In this document: one piece after another, positions 1 to 12,651 of the stretch
Position numbering within the stretch: position 1 is the first letter of the stretch
How the letters are laid out: every line of letters begins with the position of its first letter
DNA from: Saturnia japonica
Taxonomy: Eukaryota > Arthropoda > Insecta > Lepidoptera > Saturniidae
Direction of reading: 5' to 3'
Assembly: GCA_033032175.1 (NCBI GenBank)
Contig: CM065313.1
Coordinates: 15,725,327-15,789,326, forward strand
DNA length: 64,000 nucleotides
Position numbers and translations under genes: made by a program
The notes under the pieces: model-generated
The model's database searches: none
Told to the model about the DNA's origin: nothing
What the model saw: the letters and a program-made list of their open reading frames with translations, nothing else

Positions 1-779
1 AAATGAATGTTTAGAGCAAAAAGAAAATTGTAATGGCAAAAGTAAAATTAAACAGAATGTCTATGAAATAGTCAATTTTTCTGGCTAAAAGAAATATTAT
101 GAATGTGACAGAATAATAAAATAAAAAAAACGAAAAGTGAAATTGAAGTTGGCTATGGTGTGCTGTGATCAATTCAAAACTATATTCAAAGAAAATTATA
201 AAAATATTAGATAACATATGTAAATCACAAATTGCCCTCACAAAAAAAAAACCTCATTAGACCAAAATGATTATAACAGATGATAGAATTAAGTATTTTG
301 ATATTCCATTAGAAGCTGATGAAAGCCAAAAAATGGAAACCTTTTGAAAGCTTAAATGTTTGAGTTTTTGTAGGTTTTAATAGTTTAAGAAATATTTTTA
401 TAATGTGAGTGTGTGTGTGTGTGTCTACAATTAGTGAAAATGGATGTCTATTATTAGTAGTTTAATTTTTTTCTAATGTCTTCTAATAATTACTATGACA
501 AATTTAAAAAAGTACATATTACAATATAAAATATGTTTATTGGTTAAGTTTTTATGGTAAAGAGGTCTCCAAATGTTACTTTACACATATAAAATACTGT
601 AACTGTTCTAAATAAGTAAATATATTTGATTTAAAAGCATAAAGTTTGAATATTCCTTAAAGTCTCAACTATTAGTGCCTGTACCTTACCTATGCTTTTG
701 TGTTTTGTATTCAATTGTAATGTTTGGAATTATTATCTATACAAATAAGACTAAATAAATAGAATATATGATTATTTTT
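1..779. other. AT-rich DNA, no gene seen
   Basis: No coding frame with recognisable content. A short GT dinucleotide repeat lies at about 405-424. The rest is low-GC unique-looking sequence. Confidence 0.6.
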
Positions 780-920
780 TTGTTGCAAAGGGGATACCTT
801 GAAGGTGGTTCAATTTTAATCTTTTAGGTATTTGCCCTTCGATTTCGAAGATACACCAGGGAACTCCTCAAAATCATTGAAGTTGGTTTTTTTCCTTTTT
901 TTTAATTGTCTTATGTTACA
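780..920 (+). repeat. Partial copy of interspersed repeat family R3
   Basis: The TTCGAAGATACACCAGGGAA segment and the following AAATCATTGAAGTTGGTT tail match copies at 26761, 31490 (minus), 31981 and 36360. The 5' half is missing or diverged. The family resembles repeats common in lepidopteran genomes, and its class is uncertain. Confidence 0.6.
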
Positions 921-3900
921 TAACGTTGCAAAACACTGCCTAAAACCTTATAAGAAAAAAACTTCTATAAAAATAACTGTTTTAGGCTTTTAGGACAATA
1001 ATAATTTGAAAACTTTTACCTGGAAATTTGGGAAATTTTGCAAAACTGATTTTACTTTTTTCTAGTAGATTATTTACGAACTCAAGATCACAACTTTAAT
1101 GATGATTATTTATTTGTTGTTCTGTTTGTTACACTACTGGAAATGTTTTCACAAAAAAATTCAGGATAATGGTTGAGTTATTAGTTGTTAGAAATTACAG
1201 AATGTGTCTGTCTGGCCAGCTATTTTAGATAAATCACATTGAGAGATTGATGCTTCACATATAACATTTTATGGTGATTAATACTGTTTCATTAGGGTCA
1301 TACAGTTTTAGTTGGAGAATGAACTATGAAAATTCTTTTAGATTTCGTATAATTCATTTGATATTTTACATGCCCAACAATTTGTTTAAGTACTAAAAAA
1401 ATATTGTATAAAAAAAATTGTAATCATGAAAAACTAGGAGACTGTTTTTACAGAGTATTCAGTTTATATTTAACTAAGGGCAGCTACTACTATTATTGAT
1501 ACTATTCTTAAACAACAAAGTTTTTATTTTGGTGACATTGATATTATCTGACTGCATCTTCTTATAATCTATTGTAAATACAAAGTTGTAGTATACAAAG
1601 CTTATTCCCACAATTAAGTTTACACCTTACTCTGAGAAAATTACAGATCAAAATAACAGTATTCATTATAAATATTGTTAAGCACTGACAAGACAATGCA
1701 AAGTGCAATTAATTTTGTAGGCCTTGATGGATATTGTGACCTTCTTGGGTTTTACACTGTGCACAGTGACAAGAGTTTTTTAATAAAATCTACATTTTAG
1801 AACTTTACATTTACTATTCATTCATAAGTTGATGTATTAACAACAACAAAATCTATATAAAAATGGATAAATGAAGTTGATAAACTCCCAAAACCTTTGA
1901 CCAATCACTATGAAACTCATTAGATCTGAATGTTTTTTTCATGGAGGTGGTTTTTATGCTATTTAAAATGGTCAAAGTATAGAACAATGTCTCGGGGTCA
2001 ACAAATGCAATATCCTGTAGGTATATTTTAAGACTCACATGAAAGAAAGATATAGAAGATATATATAATATATATATAGATATAGGAAGAAAGATAATGA
2101 AAGAGAGTTGAGACAACAATTGAATATTGTGGCTGATACAGGAAAAAAATTAAAGAAAAAATTTTTAACAAGATGATTGTTGTGCATGAGTTAGTTAGGG
2201 GAAAACATTTTGAGAGTTATAATAAAATGAGGCATAATGAATACATTTCTCATAGATAGATCGAAATTTGTTTTAATAAATTTTTATTACCATTACACCA
2301 TCAGTAAAATGGTTACTAATATTGAATGAATGAAAATGAATAAAAAATATTTTTTAATAACTTTAAGGGATAGAAGGCTACCATACATTTTTTTTACACC
2401 AACATCATTAAAATATCACACTGCATATTTTGTCAATTACAATTCTGGCATGTTTTGGCTTATATTTTTATGTTATACCAATAATTACGCATGAAAGTCA
2501 TTTTAATTTTCTAATTAACAAGTGTGTTTCTAGACACATGTCTTCTATATTCACCTAAAAAAAAATATTGATATAATTTAAAATTTAAATTTTGTGTACA
2601 TAGTATGAGAATTTCAATATAATATTACTAGACCTATGACAATAAATTTCAGTGTTTGCATTATATATATAAAGTCATCCTTTTTCACCATCATAGCATT
2701 GGTCCTCTATTTACAGAATATTCCGTATAATAGTTATTAGGTAAAGGATATCCAAGATGTATACATATAATTAGATCGTAGTACCTATTAACGTCAAACG
2801 AAGGTCACGCCCCACTCCCAGCTCATAATGAGTCTAATCATAAGTTTGACAATGAAGACAAGTTAATCGTGCGCCGTTTACCGCCTTTAATAATCTGCTA
2901 TCAGATAGGTATATATAATGAGTGTGAGCTACAATTTCAAGTTTTATTGTTTCGGTATAATAGAAGTAAAAACAATAAAATTCATCAAGCGTAAATAAAA
3001 TAAATGTATTTTCAGTGTATAAATAATAACATAATAGTTAGGCGTTATTGAGTTCCTTGTGCTAGTTGCCTGAACAGAGATTATTATTATTCTCATTCTT
3101 ATTCATTCAAGGATGCTGATGATTTTAATGAAACTTGAAGTGGTTTAAAATTGAATATAGCAAAATTCGATTATTCTAATTGTTTTATCTATGACAGTGA
3201 GTTGTTGATACTAGTTACATGGGTTTTAAAGTCATATTATAATAACTCATTAAAGTGAGTGAAGTGATGAAGTTAGTTAATTTAAGGTAAACAGTAGGTA
3301 TAGATAATTATTCATTAGGCATTGGTGGTTTCTTTCCTGTAGTAGAGTAAAGTAAACTATATAGGTATGATATACCTACATTACATGTTATAATTAATAC
3401 AAGTAACTACGAAACTGCTTCTTTGATAAGCTTGAGTATTATTGAGTAAATTCCAATGCTACATAATGTCTAATGCATTTAATATAGCTGAAAGATTTGT
3501 ATGGAGAATTGATTAAAATGTGTTTTCTCGTATTTAAATTTTAAATCACTCATATGACGACACATAAATATGACACATTATTCATATTTGATCTAAACAA
3601 GTTTTGTGGTTGTGATGCTTCGTGCGTATTATTATTTTATTCTAGCTTGACAAAACTTATGACATTCTGTTACTGATTGATATTTGTGTTAGGTTACCAT
3701 GGATATTTCAAATGTGCATTCATTGAAAATGATATTGTGAATAATTATTGTGATTATTTGTATGTACATTTTCATAAACTTTAAATTAGTGTGTATTTGA
3801 TCACTTTATGAATTAAAAAAAAACCATAGATGTGGAGGTTTCACTTCTACCACGTGTGAATTGCACACATAATTTTTTTTTCTTGTCTCTACATCGAGAA

Positions 3901-4389
3901 ATTATCGAAATATTTTTTGCACACAAAATAAACTATATTTGTAACGACAGCTGCAAGAAGCTCGAAATAAAAAAGCACTGTAAGAAATAAAATGAAGCAG
4001 ATTTACATTAAACTAGGTATTTCCGTACAAGAAATTTAACTCGGAATCTTGGCGCAGTTCGTGTAAGCCTAGACACTAATTTCATTTTAAATAGTTTTCA
4101 AAACATTTACAAAATTTATAAATATAACATCGCACAGAGTTCGTCATATTAAAAATGTAAAATAAGCTTGAAGATCATCCAGTCAGTACGCATACTAGAA
4201 CTAAAGGTAAAAGTTAAGTTCCTATTCAGTTGTTAAAATTTCGATAAATACCATAACACTTTCATTTTGGAAGTGGTTGTGATCTTTATATGTAACTTGC
4301 AATATCCTAGTTATCTATCAGAATATTACGATATAATATAGTTCGAAAAATAATTATTGTATTTATTTTTAATTTTCAATCTCTATTTA
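921..4389. other. AT-rich DNA without recognised genes
   Basis: Only short frames in low-complexity sequence. A slightly more GC-rich, CpG-containing patch lies at about 2800-2890, followed by a TATATAATG stretch near 2914. A segment at about 3825-3870 resembles one near 32900 (shared GGTTTCACTTC). Nothing here supports a gene call. Confidence 0.5.
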
Positions 4390-4858
4390 GCATGAAGTCT
4401 CCATCAAGTTCATTACTTGACTGATGACTCCACCTTGATTGGAAACCATAAGTCTTCTTGCGTAATTCTACGCTTCGGTATTATTACTCTTCAGTTGCGT
4501 AGGAACATCACCTCGCTCAGCGTTTTGTACCATCTGTATTATGGTGGGTGTTCTGCAGAGCTGTTCAATCGAATGCTCTTCTCGCCCTTCCACAATAGAA
4601 CCACATGCGCTGGACTTTGGATGCACAGTTTTACAGTAACTTCCATCTCGGCACGAACTAAAAAGACCTCTATGACTTATCTTTGTCGTATTGTGAAGCG
4701 TACGACATCGGGTCCTTTGAGCGTAACGTGAAGAGATATTTATGCAGGCCGGTATGACAGCGGCGACCGCTGGTGGATTTCGATCTCTCGGTGGTCGCTG
4801 TTATGTTTGAACTGTACTGCTTACCATCAGGGATAGGGCCTCACATTGGCTACAAAAA
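4390..4858 (+). repeat. Longest copy of interspersed repeat family R8 (likely 3' region of a non-LTR element)
   Basis: The part from 4741 (GCCGGTATGACAGCGGCGAC) to the A-run at 4853 recurs, diverged, at about 34300-34400, 35866-35952 and 49030-49150, and in reverse at 13570-13690. A 104-codon frame at 4417-4731 stays open across the 5' half. I do not recognise its product, and it may be chance or antisense to an old ORF. The A-rich 3' ends fit retroposition; the class is inferred. Confidence 0.6.
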
Positions 4859-5085
4859 AACAATTAAAAATTACTCTACTTTATGTAATATAGTTTTGTT
4901 AACAAAGCTCTTTTCTCTATAATATACATAATAATAACACTAGAACATACTATGACCTTAATAAATATTGTTGCGTTGAATTCTGAATTATGTATTCGCT
5001 ATAAATTGCACGGAGATCTTCCGAGTACATAGTTTGTTTCATATTACTGTATGTATATACGAGTAAGTTAAAGGTTTTAATATAA

Positions 5086-5174
5086 ATCCGAACCCGGTGA
5101 AACTGTTAAAGCTTTCTGAGGCATCAGAGCCCGTACGGCTAACAGTAGTCATCAGTGTAGATTGATAAAAAAAA
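5086..5174 (+). mobile_element. Copy of a very short poly-A retroposon (family S1), diverged
   Basis: About 81 bp plus 8 A. It shares CCGGTGAA at the 5' side and CGGCTAACAGT before the 3' end with copies at 9559-9636 (minus) and 12286-12390 (plus). It is the most diverged of the three. Confidence 0.6.
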
Positions 5175-7888
5175 TGTTATAACAGTAACTTTCGGAACAA
5201 ACATACTTGCATATCATTTGAAATATGCATAATATTTTCATTCTTATAAGTTAACCAAAATAAGTAACTATATTTAGCTTTATTGGCTAATTAAAAAAAG
5301 TTATTACCGAAGTCTAGACTTTCTCAATTTTGCTTTCTGGTGGGTGGACAATATTACTTTGGTCAGTGACCGCATTGGCGCCGGCGCCGGTTGCTTACAA
5401 CGCGCCCCGCCTATCCATGTATAATATTATAATGTACGCCAGCTCATGGAAAATCATTTACACGATTACACTTGAACGCTTTCATAACAATGATCAACTC
5501 TGTACTAAATAGGTTTACAAACCAATCATAAAGATATATAGAATCTGAAGCTGCGAAAATAACAAATACAAGTACATACTACAATTGAAATAAAATAATA
5601 AAAATTGTTGAAAATAATTGGAATTTTGCAAATACGGCTTAGAATGGACAAAATTATCAGTTATTAAAGTTAGCATTATGGTACCTATATCAACTGGCAA
5701 TAAATAATATACCGTCAGAATAATAATTAAATTCGAGAAGTCTTGAATTTTCACATAAATTATTAATGTATTGTCAATATTAAAATGAAATTTTTTTTAG
5801 ATTTCATATCGCTGTTAAATTACGACGTGTTTACTGATCGTAGTCGGTGACCAATATTGATGTGATGTTTATGGTACTTCAGATTGCACAAAAATATTCA
5901 TTATTATTAAAATCTGTTGTATTATAGTGTAGTCTTCCCAAACCGGAAAAGGATCATTTCTGATATCCGCTCGGCCGGCCAAATCCAATTTCCCGTTAAG
6001 CTTTTTTAATATCTACTAAATATACTTATATAGTTAGTACTTTTATTGCTTTATAGAGTAGTTCGTGGGGGGGTTTACGCAAAAAAAAAACACTTACCTA
6101 TACACCAACAAAGAAACCATACGAAATTGTTTCACATTAAATAGATTAACTTAAAATCGGCTCGCTTTCTAAAACATGATACGCAATTTTTGTACTTAGC
6201 GGTAGAACAGCTTGAACATTGCAAATTTCTGTGAAACTATTTTTGTAATTTGGAAAGTAGAACGTTATGAATGAATTTAGAATGATTTGCATGAAGTTTA
6301 TTTTAGTTTAAACGTAACAATGAATTACAATGGACTTGTTTTATTTGAAACGAGTATATCGATGTGTGTTATCAGTTATCATACTATGCGGAGGAGGTAA
6401 ATCGAGTTAATACTAGCACAGGTGTCGCCGTCGCTTTACTGTCGGCACGGAAAGTAACGGCACTCCGAATCAGCTTCACATCGTCGGTGAGATGTCGCCG
6501 TTGACCTAACGACATACATTCCATATAGTCCATACAAATATATTGTAATGATACCGTTCATTTCACACGTGCGACAAATATTTGCAAGAATCTTGAGGTC
6601 GCTGATCTACGCTAACTTTTGTAATGATCAAATGCATGGACATATATATAAGGGGGAATGTTGTGGGGATGTATATACAGGGGGTCCGACAACTACCCCT
6701 CCCACCTAGTTTAACAATACACTAATTATTTACAGAATAAGTATTCACCTTTTTTATTTGTTATACAAATTTACCATTTAATGAAACTAATTTTCAAGTT
6801 ATTATTTTTATCAGCGTCTAGAATTCTGCTTTATATGGTGGGCAAAAACTAGTTTACCTTTGCTCATTTTTGGACCTTCATGTGATCCCCAAACCTCAAG
6901 TGATGCGATCAATCGATCGCACGGTTCTAGTAGTAACACTTGACCAAGAGAACATAATAAGAGTTAGTAACAACAGATTCTTTGAAATACGTGTATGACA
7001 GACTATTTACTAAATAGTGATATAAATTAAACATGTTTACGGAATGTAGATGCTATTTTTTTAAAATCTTGAATAAATGTAGTAGAAAAAATCAACTTCA
7101 AATAATATTAGTTATTTCGATAATGTACTTGAAGTGTGATTATTCATTTTGTTAATGAAGTTTTTCCGTCGGAACGGTTTGCTTTATGCAATTTATTCAC
7201 ATAAAGTTAAACATACGAGACACCAGCACCACATGTTCTGACTTAAACAGATTATACTAGAATTCATTTAATTATTTTTTTAACTTCTTATAGGTTTAGT
7301 ACTTCGCCACAATCTCACGCAATGTTAAGTGACGATGTGGGGCATGACGGTATCACGCTAAACCTACTGGGAGGACTGGCTCTCAACTGCAGCTGCCGGA
7401 ACACACCTTACAGGTGTTTGGCGACAGATTTTAAACTTCAGAGTGGTAACTAGCCAGGCGGGTATTAGAAAAAAGCCCTACAACGATGCTATGGTTTCAT
7501 CACATAGCGACAGAATTAATAGGAATTACTCGTGTCTGTCGAATTATAATTTTTAACCAATGCATTTTATTTATTCAGTACGCACTACACACGTCACAAG
7601 CAGTAGGTTTTAGAAAGTAGAGAGCTAAGCTAAACAGTGGCAATTTTCTTGCTTCACCTTCACGTCGACTGTTTTACTTTTTGATCTTTTGTCATATTAC
7701 CGTTTTATTCCAGAAATTAATTAATACTATTAAAAGAGTAAATTCTACTACATGTACATGTACAATAGATTGGGCAACACTTACTCGTTAATAAAATCTA
7801 AAAATTGGTAATTACGCAGTAAGAACACTGGCAGTGTCTAAAATAAATTACTTGAGATTCTATTAACTAATATATTAGGAATACTTAT
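5175..7888. other. Intergenic DNA, no gene recognised
   Basis: Low-GC sequence with short frames only. It includes a G7 run near 6067 and a G-rich patch around 6650-6690. A CpG-bearing stretch at 6415-6510 has no open frame that I recognise. Confidence 0.5.
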
Positions 7889-8578
7889 ATGTATTATTGT
7901 TATAAAGAGGTATAAGTTTGTATGTTTACAGGAGGTAATCTCTGAAACTACTGAGTCTATTCCGAAATTTTCTTTTATGTCTATTTAAATGTAAAAAAAA
8001 AACTGCTGCAACGATTTGGATAGATTTTATGTTATGTTATGTTCTAATTTTCAAGTGTATCTAGAGAGGTACCTAAATGTAACATTAACTACAATATTGA
8101 ATATTGTTACTCAATACAACGGATGTAATTTTCTTTTAACTTTTAAATTTATTGTTTTATTTATTGATTTCTCGCTCGGAATACAGAGTGAACTCTGCTT
8201 TGAATGTGGTCAAGGTATACTTATATTATAAGTGTGAATATTATAATAATAAATAAAATAAAATAAGAGTATCGCATGTTTCTTTATCATCCCGCAAGGC
8301 GGTACAATAAGGGTATATTTCAATTGTTTTTGAGTTGTATTGGGACGGTTAATGTGTTGGATTCATATTAGCATATAATTACAGTATCATACACATTTTG
8401 TTCGTGTTACGGGGTCAGTCGGTGTATATGCAGTACCTAATATAGCGGGGTGTTAAGGATCGCCATCACCATATACGTTGTGATAAACCCATCTATTATT
8501 TTCTTTTGGTTTGTCGTGTTCCGAGATCAATCGGTCTACATTCAATAATACGTAAACGAAGTCGCGGGTACCAGCTAG
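7889..8578 (+). mobile_element. Non-autonomous Helitron
   Basis: The 5' part carries the ATAAAGAGGTATAAGTTTG and GGTAATCTCTGAAACTACTG segments familiar from lepidopteran Helitrons. The 3' end reads ...GAAGTCGCGGGTACCAGCTAG followed by T, the expected CTAG|T border (CTAG at 8575-8578). No transposase frame is present. The exact 5' border is uncertain. Confidence 0.65.
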
Positions 8579-9359
8579 TTTACTATAAGTTTATTCTTTA
8601 AAGCTTCTCTTAGAAATACAAAAAAATAAATTAAATTTGCATTTATCTAATTCAGTAAGTCAGAACCACAGAAAGCTAAAACACGTTAAGGCTCGGAAAA
8701 AACAAAGTAGTTGAGGAATTTTCGTTGAACCGATAAATGCAATTCCATTATTAAAAAGGATATGTAGCTATATTAATTTGTATAAAGATATTATGATAAA
8801 ATAAAACCACGACATTAATTTAATTCCATATAAAGATCAATATCTAGAAATGTATATATATCATGGCTTTATGATAAATAATAATTAATTATCAACTTAA
8901 TATTACGACTCTATTATCATTATGAAACTCCAAGCTAGTGTTACGAAATAAAAATTAATATATCGCTAGTGAAGTGAACTAATGAAGTTAGTAAGCAACA
9001 AAGCTGTAACTCAAACGACAGTGGGATAAGTTTGTGTTTGTTGAGCGCAAACCGTAGCAATTAGCTCGCCCAAGGGCAATGGTCCGGGGCGTTGATGAAA
9101 GAATACTAAAAATACTATATTATTGTCGTTCATCTTAATTTTTATGCGAGTTTGATAAAGTGATTGCAATTCCTTAAATCGCAGATTCTATGTATTTCGA
9201 GAGTATAAGCCGACCACGGTTAAAACCACTATCTAGCCGGTTATACTGTTATAGTATAAAATATATAGACTATGTTATCCTGAAACACGCACTAAGGCGA
9301 ACTTATAATAATAATGCGTTCTATCACAATATCCACACAATAGTAGTCAGATAGCGACT
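8579..9359. other. AT-rich DNA, nothing recognised
   Basis: No ORF or repeat that I can place, apart from general AT richness. Confidence 0.5.
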
Positions 9360-9520
9360 TATTTGCATGCGAGGCCTCAGCCTAAGCCGAGGTTCAGCCA
9401 CTTTGGCGCTCTTGAGCTTTCGCAGCAGAGTTCTTTCCACACTCGTACAAGTATTCAGTTTAAAAAAATCACAATATGTATTGTATTCACCACAGATCAG
9501 TAAAACAAGGGAGATATCCC
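9360..9520 (-). repeat. Interspersed repeat family R6
   Basis: On the minus strand it carries GCCAAAGTGGCTGAACCTCGG, close to GCCAGAGTGGCCGAACCTCGG at 22031-22051. The end at 9488-9518 (CACCACAGATCAGTAAAACA) recurs inverted at about 11390-11415. The AGTGGC motif resembles a pol III A-box, but no B-box is seen, so a SINE origin is only possible. Confidence 0.45.
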
Positions 9521-9558
9521 ATGAAACAGTGAAGCTCCACCCCCTTACTACCTGACAC

Positions 9559-9636
9559 TTTTTTTTAGAACTGACTATACTGTTAGCCTTAGGGGCCCTG
9601 CAGCCGCTGCGGCTTTTACGGCTTCACCGAACCTGA
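9559..9636 (-). mobile_element. Copy of short poly-A retroposon S1 with a diverged target duplication
   Basis: On the minus strand it reads TCAGGTTCGGTGAAGC...CAGTTCT then 8 A. Flanks at 9637-9647 and 9548-9558 match at 9 of 11 positions, consistent with an old target-site duplication. It starts at the same base as the 12286 copy, so it is a full unit rather than a random truncation. It has a roughly 10-nt internal deletion relative to that copy. Confidence 0.72.
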
Positions 9637-9647
9637 GTACCTAACAC

Positions 9648-11500
9648 AAACACAAAAATTATAAATACGCATATTTCTCACGCACACTAAGAAATTTGCA
9701 GCAACTGAAATAAACTAACTAATAGCACGCATACAAAAAGAGGGCGGCGCAGCAGCTTGTAGCGACCGATTGTTAATAAATCCATGTTTACAACTAGAGA
9801 TTAAAAGCGGTAAACGATATAAAAAATGTGCGTGCGTAAGTACCTACCTATGTCAGAAGTGAAACTTCTTTGGCAAACTAATTTTTAAATCTCGTTTATA
9901 TTTATAATAATCTAAAGCTTTAGATTTCCGAGACTTAGGGGAGGGAAAAAGGAAGATACGTTAGGAATTTAATGAATTTAATTGCCATTAAAATATTAAA
10001 AGTGTCGAAAATTAATACAAATTATAAATTTAATTTTAATTTATTTCATCGATATCTACATTATTTGATGCGATTTCTATTGGTATTGTTGTGACTAAAG
10101 CATTATGCAATATAAGTTCGTGTTTCAACATTATCTAAATATCTTTTAAAAATAGCATCTATTGCGTTCCTGAATTTGTAGTTGGTATGTTTGGATTATT
10201 AATTAACTGTAGACTAAATATTAGAATTTTTTTTAAAATTAATATTTAGAAATGAGAATTTATGATATATTTTTATTTTATATTTTATCAAAAATAGTAT
10301 ATTCAATTCTTAAATAACGAGTGGCAAATTAAATTGCCACATGTTATTTGTAAATATTAAAACTTCCTAAACGAATTAACAATACAAAATTGTATATTAA
10401 CAAAGGGATAACAAATATATTACTTACTCTTGAACAACTTCTTAGTATAGGACGATTTACAAATTTATCACAAAATGTTTAATTATAAATTTAACTCACT
10501 GTTTACACGTTGTCTCCATGGCTACGTGCTTTATGCTACGTTCGCCCTTTCTCACTCTCTCTCAATCGCTCTCTCTCTCTCAAAACGTTTCACATCTTCG
10601 TGACGCGTTTCATCCGTAAAAATTTTACTCCCATGCGCGCAAAGAAGTTTCACTTCAAAAATTGAAAAGTATTATCTGCTCTATTTTCTAAGGGTTTCAT
10701 TTACGTTGAAACAAAATATTTCAACTAAATGACAATTAGTCTTTAATCAATGTATCTCTCCATCACGGCTTTTAAACGCATTGTTAATTAGTTCTTCATA
10801 GGTGATTGGTTGAACTAATGAAAATAAATTTTATCAAAAAGATTCATACCAATAAAATGCGGCATAAATTTTACTATAATTTTATCTAGAAATAATTGTA
10901 AATACATACTATCATTCGGACTAGGTGTGGACTGTGGACAAAATATCGTCAGCTACACGTATCACTTCACATCTCTATTTCATGGACGAATCTATTCTCT
11001 TATCGTTACGACCACTAACATTCATCCATTGCGCCGTTAGTTCAACTTATTCATTTATCGATTTCTACTAAGACAGCAATGGTTTCTGTTTGTATTGAAA
11101 AAAATGGCTTTATAGTTGAACACGTTTTAACAAACACTATTTGATGTTTTGCTGATTTTTATAGGAAAAACAATATTTTTTTAGTATTTACGTGTGGAAT
11201 TAGACGGCATCTTTAACGTAATTCATATTACAACTGGTATTTTTACAAATAAACGCCGAGCAACGTGGCATTTAATCTAAAATCAATACATGTGTACTCG
11301 TTCACGGTGTGAATTCGACTACAAACAAAAATCAGCATCAAGCCCAATTTAGGCCAGATGCGTTCGCACTCAACACGCCCTCGAACCATATTTCCCTTGT
11401 TTTACTGATCTGTGGTATTCGCCATTCTGCCGAGCACGAGTGGTTCGAGCTCTAACTAACTCTGAGCATTAAAAAAGTAACCTTTTTGAAACACTACCGC
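9648..11500. other. Intergenic DNA with a CT microsatellite
   Basis: A pyrimidine tract of CTCTCT units lies at about 10546-10582. Sequence at about 11384-11470 matches part of the R6 repeat in inverted orientation to 9488-9518. No gene seen. Confidence 0.5.
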
Positions 11501-12114
11501 CCGGTTTCCGAAAGGTTGATCAACACAAAAATTAACTGATCAACTGTCAAATCTCTTGTTAAGTGTATATTGAATTGCTAAAAGCATGGTTAACTACTTT
11601 AATTTGGATCAACAGTTCAGTGGACAGATATGTCAAAATTTAGACTAAAATCGCTTGTCAAACGCCATTTTGGGTTTCTCGAAAGCTAGTTAAGTCATGA
11701 TCATAGATTAATGTACTGTCAAACGCGTTGTCAAGTAATCAGTGCTCCTTGACGAGTTAACTTGATTTAAGTTGATTTTAGTTTATTTAAAACTAAAATT
11801 TTGTTATAAAACGATCATGTCTCTCACGGTTGCCAGCTTGAGCATTTCTAGCAGTGAAGATATTTAACTGTTTCATAGTTCTTGGCACTTAAGCGATACT
11901 ATTAAACTCTAACGCAATGACCTCCCAAGTTTGGTTTTTTTTTTGTTGTTGTAAAAACTGCATTAGTGCTCTTATTTTTTATAACATCTTTGTACCTGCA
12001 AACAAAGTCTATTGTAATATAAACGCACAATATACTGTATCTACATAAACAAAACAAATATTTTCAATTATCAAGCCGTCAAACCTTTGTACAGTTATTC
12101 CATATGTAGGAACT

Positions 12115-12183
12115 TACCTTTGAATTAGTTCCAAAAGCTTACACTTTTCTTTTTCGGTGAAATTTTTCCCCCGTGAACTCATT
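12115..12183 (-). CDS. First exon of a Myb/SANT-like (zeste-type) DNA-binding protein, fragment
   Basis: From an ATG at 12181-12183 (minus strand) the frame gives a Ser/Lys/Glu-rich start of about 22 residues (MSSRGKNFTEKEKCKLLELI). It resembles the N-terminus of Myb/SANT-like proteins carried by insect transposons, where F-T-x-x-E-K-x-x-L-L is typical. It ends at a clear 5' splice donor, CAAAG|GTAAGT. The rest of the domain (the conserved W and later helices) is not found within the transposon, so this is an internally deleted remnant. If translated it might act as a decoy, but it is probably non-functional. The longer apparent frame upstream is produced by the SINE-like insertion and its poly-T and is not part of the gene. 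Confidence 0.5.
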
Positions 12184-12285
12184 TTATAATTTTTGTAGTA
12201 AAATCGCAATAATATAAACAAAGAATAGTAGGTATGTAATACTCTTAGCGTGTAATAAAAGCGGTAATCGTACTCGTCTGGACGC

Positions 12286-12390
12286 TCAAGTCCGGTGAAG
12301 CTGTAAAAGCCGCAGCGGCTCTGTATTAGGATAGGGCCCCTAAGGCTAACAGTGTAGTCAGTTCTAAAAAAAAAAAAAAAAAAAAAAAAA
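12286..12390 (+). mobile_element. Very short poly-A retroposon (family S1) with a 12-bp target duplication
   Basis: 80 bp followed by 25 A (12366-12390). TCGTCTGGACGC occurs on both sides (12274-12285 and 12391-12402) as an exact target-site duplication, the mark of LINE-driven retroposition. The unit has two inverted repeats: AGCC/GGCT around 12308-12320 and TTAGG/CCTAA at 12326-12343. There is no pol III A/B box that I can see. The long pure A-tail and the perfect duplication suggest a recent insertion. Related copies are at 5086 and 9559. Confidence 0.85.
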
Positions 12391-12651
12391 TCGTCTGGAC
12401 GCACAACTCATAAACAGCTGTTCGTTTAACAACAGATTTAAGAGTTAAGAATGAGCTATTGAATGTAAAGTTGAACGGTATCCGCAATGTGACCATAATA
12501 AAAAAATAATATCAATGTCAAATCAAAATGATCATAGATTAGTAAATTTAACACTAATCAACGTTTCAGAAACTCGAACTAATTTGACAACGATGTTAAG
12601 TTGACAGCTGTGTCAGTTGAACGATAGTTTGATCAACCTTTCAGAAACCGG

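Larger units (their letters stand above)
11501..12651 (-). mobile_element. DNA transposon with terminal inverted repeats and a Myb/SANT exon, possibly PIF/Harbinger-like
   Basis: TIRs CCGGTTTCCGAAAGGTTGAT (11501 onward) and its complement (ending 12651) match at 22 of 23 positions. TTGATCAAC- and CTGTCAA-type motifs repeat below the ends, as in subterminal transposase-binding sites. Inside, on the minus strand, is a short Myb/SANT-like coding start with a splice donor. No transposase is visible, so it is non-autonomous. Harbinger-type elements often carry a Myb-like second gene, hence the tentative class. A target duplication is not obvious. The S1 retroposon at 12286-12390 inserted into it later. 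Confidence 0.65.

Noticed and set aside
4417..4731. 104-codon frame as a host gene
   Set aside because: It lies in a dispersed repeat (R8), has no recognised domain, and its downstream part recurs elsewhere in decayed form.
9360..12390. One large inverted duplication spanning the R6 and S1 pairs
   Set aside because: The right-hand copies are in the same order as the left, not mirrored, so they are independent insertions.
12114..12404. 96-codon minus frame with a poly-Phe start
   Set aside because: The Phe run is the reverse of the S1 poly-A tail. Only the last ~22 codons, from the inner ATG, resemble a real exon.
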